Source: Argyresthia goedartella (lineage: Eukaryota; Arthropoda; Insecta; Lepidoptera; Argyresthiidae). From it: a DNA stretch of 64,000 nucleotides. Of the stretch, positions 44,547 to 55,013 are shown in pieces (within the stretch, counting starts at the first letter, position 1; every line of letters starts with the position of its first letter). Location: contig OX463824.1 in the NCBI GenBank assembly GCA_949825045.1, positions 24,474,501-24,538,500 on the forward strand. Reading direction: 5' to 3'. The translations under genes and the position numbers were made by a program. The notes under the pieces are model-generated. The model was not told the origin of the DNA. It saw only the letters and a program-made list of their open reading frames with translations, and ran no database searches.

Positions 44547-45297
44547 AATGTTGCCCGTTAATGTCTCGGGGGTAAAGGCTTCCAGATAGTTGCAAAAATA
44601 TTCCAGATAGTTACAAAAATATTTCTAACGAAATAGAATTCCTAAAGAAAGTAAAAAATCATCTCCTCCAAAAAGCGTACTACAGCATTGAAGAATATTT
44701 AAATGAAACACACTTTCTATAATCACACACATACACTCACACACATGCACTTACACACCCTCAAACACACTCATAACACACGCACAGGTACACATACACA
44801 AATGCATGTAAATCCTATAATTATAATACTTTAATGTTACGCTAATACTGTAGATAATAGTAGGTAATGATCTCATTGTTATAAAGTTAACCATTTTATG
44901 ATATTTTATTATTGTGCAAGTTAGATGTAAGATATTGCAGTGCCCTCACTGGGTTCATTGTCGGTTCTTCAAATTCTATATATATATATATCACCATATA
45001 CCACCACAATGTCGCAATAAACGTTTTGAGTTTGAGTTTGAGTTTGAGGCTTTAACCCGAATACGAGGAAGATTAAGCCATATTCCACCTCGCTGGCTCA
45101 GTTGGTGGCGGGATTCTACGACTACTATTACCAAGTAGCGATAGTAGCCGGGACCTACAGCTTAACGTGTCGTCTGAAACAGGGAGCATTCGAAAATTTT
45201 AAGATAAATTATTTATCTCATTGGTAGGTCAGCAATGGATTCAGACCTGCAACTCCAGCGTGAGAAGCAAGCGTGAAACCCACTAGACCACGGAGCT
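44547..45297 (-). repeat. SINE family D, split by a LINE 3' end
   Basis: Outer parts 44547-44581 (AATGTTGCCCGTTAATGTCT) and 45047-45297 (TTTAACCCGAATACGAGG ... GTAGCGATAGTAGCCGGGAC ... ACCACGGAGCTC) align in order with the copy at 7418-7705. On the minus strand the tRNA-like head is GAGCTCCGTGGTCTAGTGGG with a B-box-like GGTCTGAATCC. Confidence 0.88.
44582..45046 (+). mobile_element. 5'-truncated LINE (Jockey/CR1-like) 3' end inside the SINE
   Basis: Contains the ORF2 C-terminus FLKKVKNHLLQKAYYSIEEY followed by a stop, a 3' UTR with CACACACA-rich stretches, CGCAATAAACGTTTTGAG and a TTTGAG tandem tail. AGGCTT is present on both sides (44576-44581 and 45047-45052), a target-site duplication. 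The C-terminal block is like that of element B at 12936-13136. Confidence 0.88.
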
Positions 45298-46147
45298 CCT
45301 AAGTACATAAGAAATATTTAAGTTCAAAGATATTTCTGAAAATACGTACTAAGAAGGTATGAACAAGATATGGGAATTTTTCGATGGGCAAAGTGAGCTG
45401 AACATTTGTCATTATCCCCAGCCAGGATTCGAACCCTCACCCTTGTGAAACCGAACACTACACTATTAAAAGGTCATCAAACGGAAAATAAATTAGCAAA
45501 GCAGTTTTTAATCAAAGAGTTTTCTTTTCACATCTATTGGGTTTCACACACCCAGATTTTATTTTGTGTTAACAACATAACATACGCTATGTTATGTTGC
45601 AAATACTCCTTTTCTCTTACGTGGTGGCAAAGGCACAATTGTGCCCACTTTCAGCCAGTTGTTCTATACACTCTATTTTGCGTGACTGGGGCCAGCACAT
45701 CGCCGCATTGGCCTATGGTAGATTGAAGTTTTCCCCACCATGCTTTCCATCACAGTTTTGTTTGTCTTTACCAACATTTAATATCAGCACCAATCGAGAG
45801 ACCCTCACCAAACTCAATTTACATGTCCGTTACTAAATTAAAGCTGCGAATAACAAATGATATGCTTCCTTTTCATTTCGCTTATGTAAATGTCCCGCCA
45901 TTTTGCGAGGCGGCCATTGTCTAAGTTCTGTGGGGCGAGCGTAGGGGCCCACAGATGGCTGAGGGGTCGTCTTAATGTTACAGCTTTAATGAGACTTTTT
46001 GACCCCGCGAGGACATCAATCGCCGGATGGGTTTAAGGGTTAGTGAACTCGAAGAAGATGGAGGGTTCCCGCGATCCAAAAATTTTATTTATATGCAATT
46101 TTTTTAACATAGTTTTTTTTTAAGCTAAAAATTTAATTAATTAGAGT
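45298..46147. other. Mostly unassigned; inverted copy of a dispersed fragment at 45590-45680
   Basis: 45610-45665 (GTGGTGGCAAAGGCACAATT, then GTGCCCACTTTCAGCC) is the reverse complement of 29570-29600. 45890-46080 is GC-richer without repeats. No gene recognised. Confidence 0.35.
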
Positions 46148-46403
46148 AATACGGTATTTGACAAGCTAGTCCAACAAATCTAGAAACGTGTCCCAAGCTG
46201 AAGCTATTTCAAAAAAAAAGTTTGACAATATCAGAATTGTATATTTCCAGCAGTTGTATTTTATGAACTCAATTTTGTGTTAAAAAGAATTTACATTTGA
46301 CCATGACGTCACTTGCTGGTATTCCATAGAACTCGTGACCAAAATCACCGCTTTGACAGTTCCTAAAAAGTATCTATTTTGAATAGCAGTCAAATACCGT
46401 ATT
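46148..46403. repeat. MITE family with AATACGG termini, copy 2 (256 bp)
   Basis: Exact 15-bp terminal inverted repeats: AATACGGTATTTGAC at the left and GTCAAATACCGTATT at the right. The interior matches 25785-26138 in the same orientation. No coding capacity. Confidence 0.88.
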
Positions 46404-46484
46404 GGATATTTTTTAATTTTTTAAAGATTTTTTTTTAAAACTTTATTTACATGTAACGTCATATGCGACGAAATAAAACCCGAT

Positions 46485-46616
46485 AATGGTGTGCTCACAT
46501 GCCCGCATGTGCGAGGATCTTCAAAAGGAAGATTGGCTACATAAGCCATGCGCACGAGCGACGACAAGTTGATGCGGTCGTCGTGACCTAAATCGGTCGG
46601 ACCACATCATAATCAT
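46485..46616 (+). mobile_element. 3' end of the zinc-finger-tailed non-LTR family, plus copy
   Basis: AATGGTGTGCTCACATGCCC begins the NGVLTCP finger also seen at 41738-41860, then a deletion breaks the frame; ATTGGCTACATAAGCCATGC follows. The 3' UTR TCGTCGTGACCTAAATCGGT and GGACCACATCATAATCATG is the family's usual end. Confidence 0.8.
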
Positions 46617-47033
46617 GTCGTGGCCATATCATAGAATTGATCATTTCATGAAATGGCCAAACATGACTCTCGCTCATTCGATATACGCTTATTTGCCATT
46701 TTATCGAGTGGCGATATTGCGCGAGAATCACCCTCCGGCCGATCATTTCATGAAATGGTCATCAAGGGATGAATTTCATAAAAAATATGTCTTTTAATAG
46801 CATATTTATGCAGTATTACCTGTTGTTTTTTTGTGATATACATGTCAAACTAACACTAAGATTACTCGGCGACTTCGGTGCACTCGCCCCCTATAGTCTT
46901 CACCTAAGCCAGCGCAGTGATTTCGTTCAAGGAAAGTTCTGAATAAACCTTAAATTTGCCATTTCATGAAATAAAATTCTATGATATTTGCAGACCGTGT
47001 GCATACCTATACACACTGTCAGCAAATCAAACG
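46617..47033. other. Unassigned sequence with TTTCATGAAAT palindromes
   Basis: CATTTCATGAAATG-type palindromes recur at about 46643, 46745 and 46962, hinting at a decayed short repeat. No gene. Confidence 0.35.
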
Positions 47034-47228
47034 ATATTTAAACATTTGCATACAGGCACACATTGCTTCTGGCCCCACACTAGGATACCCTGTGTCGTGG
47101 GAACCAGATACAGCGACGTATATACATATAATCATCCAAGACCTGGTTTTTTTTCTTTACGGGGATCGAACCCGGGACCTCTTGCATGGTAGGCAGAGCC
47201 ACAACCGCTGCCCCACAGAGGTCGTCTA
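47034..47228 (-). repeat. tRNA-derived SINE (family B), minus copy with intact head
   Basis: Minus strand from 47228: GACGACCTCTGTGGGGCAGC (A-box region), B box GGGTTCGATCCCCG, body CGTCGCTGTATCTGG, ACACAGGGTATCCTAGTGTG and CCAGAAGCAATGTGTGCCTG. It is the best preserved family-B head. Confidence 0.9.
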
Positions 47229-47881
47229 AATAAAACTTAACCAATTTTTCGATCCATAAAAATGTCTTGATAAAAATGTAAATAGCTTCCATTCCATCTT
47301 TAGTTTGCTGGAAGAAATCTCTGGTTAGAGATATGCTTGCCTTTGTAAATGTCTTTTCTATAAGCTTGTAATATGAATTTGTATGTGCAATTATTATATA
47401 AGAAATTATTTTCTTATTAATTATATTCTTAAGAGATTTCTCCCAGCGAATACAAATCATCCAGCACTACGATCCAATCCGAACTTATTCTCGGCAGTTC
47501 TCAACATTTCCGCAATACTACGAACGAACAAACAACAAGTTAGTTTGTCCCTATGTACATAACTACGTGCATGTAAAGTTACACACAACTACTTGCATGT
47601 AACGTTACATAATGTGCTGGAAGATAAATAATGTGGAGCCATCGCCACGCCATCCAACTTTATAAATTACTTTCTCAGATAGTGCGGGACGCTCTACAGT
47701 CGACGCATATTTGCATCACTGCTGTGAGAATTTGACTGAACCATTTTTAAGGTTTAGATAACTAAAGGATTGGGCTATGCTATATATATGTATACATATA
47801 TATCTCTGTAGGATTTTGATAAACGTTAGTTTATAATCTAACGACTTTTTCACGTTAGTTCGCTGGTGGTCTAACTGAAGA
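47229..47881. other. Unassigned; LINE-tail-like segment at 47305-47460
   Basis: GCTGGAAGAAATCTCTGGTT and ATGCTTGCCTTTGTAAATG match the LINE 3' UTR motif at 34505. No gene. Confidence 0.4.
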
Positions 47882-48600
47882 TCACACAATCTTAGTTTCA
47901 GCCCTTTTCAGGCAAGCCTGGATCTTCAATGAACCCTTCAATGACCTTCGTTTTCGTTGAATTTCGACGTTTGGCGCATGCTCAACGAGTTTGTGTATAA
48001 TTTGCTTAGAGAGCACACAATATGTCGGCTCCATAGGTGAGGATAGATAAGACACATTGGTTATATACCGTGGTTGGCATTGCGGTAGTTTGGACTTAAA
48101 TACATTTTTACTAGCTTCCCAAAAGTAGCCCACCCCAAGCCGACGCGGCGGATAATCTCCTTCACCTGTGCTTCGAGGGTCAAAGGATAAACGATGACCA
48201 AGATAGACGTAATCGCTGACCATCTGTACGTTGTCGTTGCCAACAATTTTGCTCGGTACATTTAAACAGCGATTCGTCATGACTTGGTCTTGGAAATGTT
48301 CATCCTGAGACCGACTTTCAGGGAAGCTTCATGCAATGTTGCGAGCATAACGTTGCAGATCTGGGCGCATTCGGCAACGAGAGTGAGATCATCCGCGAAC
48401 CTGAGATGCGACATGAGCGCTACGTTTATGTTGACTCCTCTCTCGCTCCAATCCAACGTCTTCATAATATCCTCCAGAACATTGGTGAATAATTTAGGTT
48501 AAATAGTATCACCCTGTTCGACTCCCCGGTCTATAGCCACAGAGTCGGTGTTTCTATAGATGCGTTGCGGACCTGGATTTTCGGTGACCTTGTTTGCTTT
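47882..48600 (-). pseudogene. RTE-clade retrotransposon RT fragment
   Basis: From about 48580: RIYRNTDSVAIDRGVEQGDT, a stop where the family has I-S-P, then KLFTNVLEDIMKTLDW, SHLRFADDLTLVAE (catalytic FADD box) and LKVGLRMNISKTKS. In the next frame (48280-47882): VPSKIVGNDNVQMVSDYVYL then GHRLSFDP, and degraded KLPQC and KQIIHKL segments. The last ~40 residues (RKRRSLKGSLKIQ) are rearranged relative to the usual MERSMLGV region. It belongs to the same clade as 36654-38247 but a different family. Confidence 0.85.
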
Positions 48601-49020
48601 AAAATCAACTATCTTGTCTTCTTCACCTGCTGACCAGCGCAGTTCATTATTTGATTTTTCAATGGTTGAAAAGGGTAACAGAATAAATACACCAGTAGTC
48701 ATGGTAGAATCCAGAGTCAAATTTGACTCTACAAAACACCTAGGCTCCAACTTACCACCACTGTAGCGCGGCCAGTACGCGTGGGCGTGCCCGCAACGGC
48801 AGACTGGGAAACTATCGCGAACTTGCGCTGCCTCTTCCGCCCGACCGACCCCAGTGTGGGGAAACTACGGTCCTATACACAGAGGTGTGGGGAACAGAGG
48901 AGGCATTGGCAGTTTCTTGAATATTTATCAAGAGTTGTCTGAGTGCAATAATTAATTATAAATCATAAAGCAATAAATACAGATTGTCCCGTAAGTCATA
49001 CGACTGAGTAGCCCTGCCTT
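48601..49020. other. Unassigned; open frame continuing from the RTE fragment
   Basis: The frame that reads RTE RT at 48580 stays open up to 48750 (-) with ~55 residues unlike any RTE segment (CFVESNLTLDSTMTTGV), suggesting a junction with something else. 48770-48880 is GC-rich (GCGCGGCCAGTACGCGTGGG). No family recognised. Confidence 0.3.
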
Positions 49021-49550
49021 ACATGTGCTATCGTAAAAACACGATTTCAGTTAGAACGTGTTTCCACTAGTTAAAACTAGTTTTTACTAAGTGCCTTAGA
49101 TAAAAATAGAATTTCCTAGTAATAACTAGAATTTACTGATATATACATGAATGTAAAACTAGTTTTAACGTAAACTGTGCTATTGTGAAAACCCCTTATT
49201 AGTTAGAACGCGTTTTCATAAGTCAAAACTAGTTATTACTTCCTTCGTTAAAACTAGCATTCCTAGTAATAACTAGAATTTGATGCTGATTTAGTTGCTA
49301 TAGATCACTTTCTGTCCGAATACCAAAGGTAGGTTGTGTTAGGTCACGACTTTATGTAAAAACTGGAGATGAGCGAAGCGGAGCGGAGCGAGGCGATCAC
49401 ATATACTTTCACAGAACCGTATTGGTTGCTTAATTGACATTAATTTTCGACCAGCAGTAAATGCTAGTTTTAAGTTAGGCACTTACTAAAAACTAGACTT
49501 AACTAGTGAAAACTCGTTCTAACTCAAAACGGGTTCTTACTGCAACATAT
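49021..49550. repeat. Foldback-type element with ~75-bp imperfect inverted ends
   Basis: The left end (49021-49100: GCTATCGTAAAAACACGATT, AGTTAGAACGTGTTTCCACT, AGTTTTTACTAAGTGCC) is an imperfect reverse complement of the right end (49470-49550: GGCACTTACTAAAAACTAG, AGTGAAAACTCGTTCTAACT). A third copy of the end lies inside at 49178-49250. The centre (49320-49430) holds AGGTTGTGTTAGGTCACGAC and GAGCGAAGCGGAGCGGAGCG, also found at 25460-25530, so this is probably one element nested in another. Confidence 0.75.
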
Positions 49551-50359
49551 GCATCTAATGAGTCTTACACGACTTTAGTAAGAGTTGCATGTAATTCGAG
49601 AAATTACCGATTCTTTACACTGTTACTGCCAGCAATTTTCCAACATTTTTCTTAGTGTGGTTCCAGAAGAAATGTATGCGCCTTTATATACATGTTTAAA
49701 GTTACTAAGATCCATTTTCAAATCAGTTAAGTTTTGCAGACATAATTTTATTTACTATCTTTAAAAAATGTTGATGAAAATAGAAATAAAAAATATGGTC
49801 GTGCAGCACGTACTCACATCATCGAAGTAGAACTCGTGCTCAGAAAATGTAATACTACGGCAGAAGATAATAAACTTCTAACGTTTTGGGTTTAATCGCA
49901 GTCGGGTGAACAGAAAATAACATTTTGGCTGAATATTTGAATTGGCCTATTCAGATGGACGAAGTATATACAAACAATATATAGAATATAGAAGTATATA
50001 CAAAATTGCTTGAATTAATTAAAATATATTTTTATTTTTTATTTATTAACTTTTTCCCTGCGAGTTGACGTTTTACTACTACTATAAGACTTTAAGACTT
50101 TAATTTTAATATGGTCTGCCCTCTTCAAAAGCATTTTAAAATGCGTACAAAAAAAAACAACAATTCGTTTGTCGCCTGTATGTAAATTTAATGTAAATCA
50201 CAACCCTAGTAAGTCATAGTAACGATTTTGTTATCCGTAAGACCTCAGAGAGGTAGATCGTAGGACGAACCAGTTGCTTTTGATGCGATTACCGGAAAAA
50301 AAAAACACAATTTTTTATGTCCTACGTACACACAAAACTCTAAACGGTAAACACATAAA
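49551..50359. other. Unassigned AT-rich sequence
   Basis: No gene or repeat recognised. Confidence 0.3.
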
Positions 50360-51002
50360 ACTCTTTATCTGCCACGTATCATAAACCTTCTGTTCTGCGT
50401 CCAAAAACCGCACGTTACGACCAACATAATGTTATACTGCTTGGTGAAAACTCATTTCTTATCTGAATATTGCTACATTATGACCATAATGTATCAATTT
50501 TCGATAAATTATGACACTCCAACTTCGAACGCCGACGCCCGCCTGCTTGCCGCCCCTAGTTTTTCTGTGAAGTTGGTCCTACTGAACAAGCTAAACAAGT
50601 GCAGAGCAATTATCAATGCCAGCATGCCGGTCGAACATGTGGTTCCTGAACACATCAAAGAGAGCTTACGATATGTGTGTAGATAAACTAGTGCATGTAA
50701 CTGTACATAATTAGGCATTACGTATCAATCACATAAACTACTATAATGGACCCATTACACCGCACACAAACCTCAGTGGTTTAAGCGGTGTGTAAGTAAC
50801 TATATCAAAGCTTATAAATAAAAAACATTTCATTCTTATCTCATACCTGAAAATAGTTACCTAATAAACTTGTAAAATAAGTTTTGTAAAATGTTAGGTA
50901 TATTTTATTTTTTCATCATGTTTGTTTAGTTAGTGAGTTACCGATATTAGTGTTAGTGAGCATGATATAATAGTAGTTTATGTGACTGCTACATAATGGA
51001 GG

Positions 51003-51080
51003 GCATTAAAACTCGAGAGTGGGTTTATGAAACGAGCCGAAGGCGAGTTTCATAATAAAATCACTCGAGAGTTTTAATGC
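51003..51080. repeat. Hairpin inside the long inverted repeat
   Basis: GCATTAAAACTCGAGAGTGG ... ACGAGCC, a GAA-centred turn, then GGCGAGTTTCATAATAAAAT ... GAGTTTTAATGC. The arms are ~36 bp with few mismatches. It sits at the inner edge of the right arm. Confidence 0.85.
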
Positions 51081-51312
51081 TTAATTATGTACAGTTACAT
51101 ACACTAGTTTATCTACACTCTTTGATGTGTTCAGGAACCGCATGTTTGACCGGCATTGTGGCTCTGCAATTGTTTAGCTTGTTCTGTAGTACCAACTTCA
51201 GGCAGGCGGGCGTCGGCGTTCGAAATTTGAATGTCAGTACCTACTTCACAGACAAACTAGGGACAGCACGCAGGCGGGCGTCGGTGTTCGAAATGGAATG
51301 TCATAATATGTA

Positions 51313-51350
51313 GAAAAATTACACATTATGGTCATAATGTGTAATTTTTC
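51313..51350. repeat. Perfect 18-bp inverted repeat with GT spacer
   Basis: GAAAAATTACACATTATG, GT, then its exact reverse complement. The corresponding place in the left arm (50490) has only a partial counterpart (ACATTATGACCATAATGT). Confidence 0.92.
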
Positions 51351-51455
51351 AGATAAGAAATGAGTTTTTACCAAATAGTTTAACGTTATGCTGATCGTAA
51401 CGTGCGGTTTTTGTACGCAGTAAAGAGGGTTTATGATACGTGTGTAGATAAAAGT

Positions 51456-53461
51456 ATATAGTAACTTTATAAGTATGTGCCTTTATGTTACTCCAACGCA
51501 ACGCAAACAAACCTCTAGTCCACTGCTCGCCATAGTCCCCTGAGGCAACTTTGTCCGTGTTTTCTTACTCCAGCGGACTTTTCCTACTCATTTGCATTCA
51601 AAAGCAGATAGTGCGATGCGATGATACGCCGCTTCAAACTACGTTGTTCCTTTGTGGATCCAACAGGAACAGAACTGTGGAACAGCGCGCAGTTGTTACT
51701 AACTTCAGACTAGAAGTTGGATGTAATGTTGCAAAAACTAGAAGCGCTTACGGCCGGTTTAACAATTACGTGTACCTAAGCAGGGAACTAGACGGAGGGA
51801 GTTGCTGGTTCCGTTTTAGCCGGGAAATTAGTTTTGAACTTGCGGCGGTTGATCTGCGAATAAATACCTAGACTTGAGCGGGAGCTTGGAAAATATATCT
51901 AGCAACACTCCTGAACACAAAGGCCTTTGCTGATACGTAGGTATGCATCAACTTCTACGGATAATTATAATCTTGTAATCCTGGATAGTTTCCTGATGAC
52001 GTCATTCGTATAGTTGAGATATGTTTGCGTAAGGGAACGTAGTCAAATTGCTTCCACAGTGCGTGACGTTGCCAGAAAACATCGATTCGAATCCCCGTAT
52101 TAAAACACCTTAGTTACTTCCACCATGAGTCTATCTAAATAGTTTTGCGTCGTAAATATCGGGGCGTATAAATCGTCGTCGGCATTACATGAGCGCCATT
52201 GAAGCTGCCGCGGCTCACAAAACACAAGGACTGCAGAAGTTACACATCATACAATTCGCGTTCGGGCAACGCATATGTAAACGATTCGTTCACGATACAG
52301 AGACATTTCTAAACGATCGCAAACCACTTGAAAATTCTGTCTGTGTGCGTGTGAAAATATTGATAAATATACACAGGAGCGTTACTTCTGTATGTAAGCA
52401 TTTTGTGGCTGAACTACAGCGAGTTTTCAATTACAGCAGGCATTCGTGATATTCGCGTCCGCGCCCACCAGAAATTGCTCGACGCCATCTCGGACGCCCG
52501 GACGACGGCGGGGGCGTGGGAGGGTCGCGGGCGGGAGAGGTGTTGGCGCCAATCCCGCGCGCCATCTGCGAGATCCGCGACTTGCGGACGCCATTGCAAG
52601 CTGAACGGCGAAGACGACGAGACAAATTGGTAGGCGCCATACTTTGTGAAAGCGGTAAAAGCATTTATATCGAGAACCTCTTATACGAGTACATTTACTC
52701 CAATCAACAACAAAATCGACGTAGAAAACTCTGCTAGAAAAATCGAATCAGTTTTTCAAAATATGCGGTCGATTTTGGATGAGAGTTGTATTTATTTGTT
52801 AAATCACACGAATTCGTAACTAAATTAATTTTGTATTTATGTAACAGGTGATTCACTTGATGTTTGTTTCATGACGGTATCGATCAATTTTCATCTTATC
52901 AATCTCTGCTATGTAAAAAATGTTGCCAAGCCAAATTGCGTTCCAAACTTTTTTCACGCTATCCACCCAAAACCACTAAAATGTCACCTCATCAGCCATT
53001 TAAACCCCCAAATCGAATATTTTTATAAAGTGATCTGCTCCAATTTGTAAGCTTTTCATTTATATGCCGTTTCTTACAACTAACGCCTGACTTGTGGTAT
53101 CCATTTGCCTCCCTATATCTGTTATTTTCTACTAATCCTCTAACAAAGACTTTAAAGAGTCATTCCAAAATGCGCTGCAACATTTGGAGATTAGACCCAA
53201 TTTAGTTTGTGGGAGCATTTTAAGTCGATTTGACGTAACTTGGGCATTCGGAGCCGGCATTTCGCCACATTGTTTCGGATTTCGGACTCTGTAGTATTAT
53301 AAAGGGAATTTGTTAATTTCAAAATGGCGGCCGGATAGTGGTTCGTTAAGTTTCTAAACGAGCTCGGCGGTCTCTTTGAAAATGTTCCTTTAATTAAAGC
53401 TGATGTTGCTGAGATATTTCCGTGGACTTTGTCCGTGGATCATCTACGGACGTATTATGAT
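51456..53461. other. Longest stretch without recognised repeats; CpG-rich core 52430-52640
   Basis: No transposon family is seen. 52430-52640 is strongly GC- and CpG-rich (CGCCATCTCGGACGCCCGGA, TTGGCGCCAATCCCGCGCGC), with overlapping short open frames on both strands, none with a recognised domain. In an insect genome this could be a promoter or 5' exon of a host gene. Open frames at 51551-51871 and 52189-52449 (+) have no family. No splice structure can be argued. Confidence 0.35.
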
Positions 53462-54279
53462 TAGAGATGCGACGAAGATTCGAAACTATTCGTTATTCGG
53501 CTATCTGACTTATTTTTCACCGAAGAAAAAATAAATTTCAACAAGTTTGAACAATATCTCAGAAATAAATTACTGCAAAGGTAGGTATATATATGACAAA
53601 ATATGACAAAATAAATACAAGCTATTTATATGGGACCACCTTTTGCTTTGGGCGAAGAATAAGCGATATTTTTTACTATTACAGATATTAGTAAAACAAT
53701 CTGAGCGAACAATGAAAAAGGAAGACAATGAATAATTATGAATTATTATAAAACTTGAGCTATAATGAGTCTGAATCTGAAACATTTAAATTACTGTGCA
53801 AGATCAAGCAGATATTTATGATTTAAATTAACATGAACAATAAAATATAAAATGTCAAAAATCCACCCAAAGCTTTGTCACAACGTAATAAATAATACAA
53901 ATTATACAATAGTACATAGCAGAGACCAGTAAGTAAGCCAAACTGGACGAGTATAATTTTCCTTCGTTTGTCTTATTATTTTTCTTCTGTTAGTATCGAA
54001 TTCCTAATTAGTTTAGTAGTAGTTTTCCGCCGTTTTACTCGTGCAATATAAGTGCTATTCGGACACGTTGAACTACGTAGTACCTCCTTTTTATTAAAGG
54101 CCCTTAACTGCCAATAACAAAATAATAATAGCTTATCTTTAAATACAAAAAAAAACTATATTTAAATATAATGATATGTAATGGGATTTCATACTTACTT
54201 ACTGGACACTTTTGCGTTTTCTTGTATTGTTCTTGTACTTCTAAATATTGTCCAGAATGAGTCACTTTCGAATACTAGC

Positions 54280-54690
54280 TTCACAGATGTTATGGGACCA
54301 TTTCATACTATTTTTGAGGAAACATAATTACACTAACAAACCGCCCCAAGAATCACCCGGCTCCAAGGTACCCATGACACTAAAATTACTAACTGATGAC
54401 CCCAACTTCATCTGCGTTTTCCTTTGAAGTATCATTTACCGAGATAACGTTACCTTCCTTCTTGTTCAGTCGGATAAAAAATATCCTAAGTTAAACGGGA
54501 AGCCCACTTTAATAAAAAAAAAACAATTTTTGTATAAAAATCCTAAAGCGATTCACAGAATATACCTACATACTAACTTTAACTGTGTAGTTTCTGCATA
54601 CAGTTGCTGTGACATACGGATGGACGGACAGACAGACAGACTTGACAAAACTTCATATAAGGGTTCCTTGTTTCTCTACGGAACCCTAAA
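54280..54690 (-). repeat. GGTTCC-type dispersed repeat, minus copy nested in the hAT-like element
   Basis: The start on the minus strand is TTTTTAGGGTTCCGTAGAG near 54690, with the CCGTCCATCCGTATGTC block at 54610-54630. The far end near 54280 is approximate. Confidence 0.6.
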
Positions 54691-54805
54691 AAGCATACCT
54701 TCTTTTATTAAATTAACTATACATAAATTAAAGGAGACATTTTAAGGTCTATACATAAATCCTAACTAAACATAAGAAACAAAATACATAACTATAAAAA
54801 TAAAC

Positions 54806-54963
54806 CGCCCCAAGAAATAGGTCATAAAGTATCTCTGTGCTAAATTTCATTCAAATTCGTTCAGTCGTTTTAGCGTGATTGAGGCACAAACACACAAACA
54901 TCCAAACATCCTAACATCCAAACACACAATCATCGCTGCTTTCACATTTATAATATTAGATGG
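54806..54963 (+). repeat. Dispersed lepidopteran repeat tail
   Basis: GTGCTAAATTTCATTCAAAT, TTCAGTCGTTTTAGCGTGAT, an ACAAACATCCAAACATCC run, and TTCACATTTATAATATTAGA at the end: a common repeat tail in butterfly and moth genomes. A TAAACCGCCCCAAGAA fragment precedes both 54338 and 54804. Confidence 0.65.
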
Positions 54964-55013
54964 ATGTATTCGGTATTCGCTATTCGGCCGAATCAGTATT
55001 TGTTGCATCTCTA

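Larger units (their letters stand above)
50360..51455. repeat. Long inverted repeat (~1.1 kb, arms of ~350 bp)
   Basis: The ends are perfect over 15 bp (CACGTATCATAAACC at 50373; reverse complement ending at 51442), and the arms stay alignable inward through CCGCACGTTACGA, the CGCCGACGCCCGCC block, and TTTATCTACACTCTTTGATG versus its complement. The right arm has gained a ~60-bp internal duplication of AGGCGGGCGTCGG. ORFs of 70-85 codons in each arm encode related sequences only because the arms are copies. Transcription through it would yield a long hairpin RNA. It may be a foldback transposon. Confidence 0.85.
53462..55013. mobile_element. hAT-like DNA element with TAGAGATGC ends (1552 bp), non-coding
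   Basis: TAGAGATGCGACGAAGATTC at the left and, inverted, TAGAGATGCAACAAATACTG at the right (ending 55013), with subterminal ATTCGTTATTCGG / GCCGAATAGCGAATACC inverted motifs. TAGRGATG ends are typical of hAT elements, which make 8-bp target duplications; none was clear here. No transposase. Two other repeats (54280-54690 and 54806-54963) are nested inside. Confidence 0.65.

Noticed and set aside
44700..44810. CRISPR-like spaced CACACA repeats
   Set aside because: This is simple CA-rich sequence in a LINE 3' UTR, with no constant repeat and spacer pattern.
50429..50718. Small proteins in the arms of the long inverted repeat
   Set aside because: Similarity between the ORFs on opposite strands follows from the inverted duplication; no domain and non-consensus starts.
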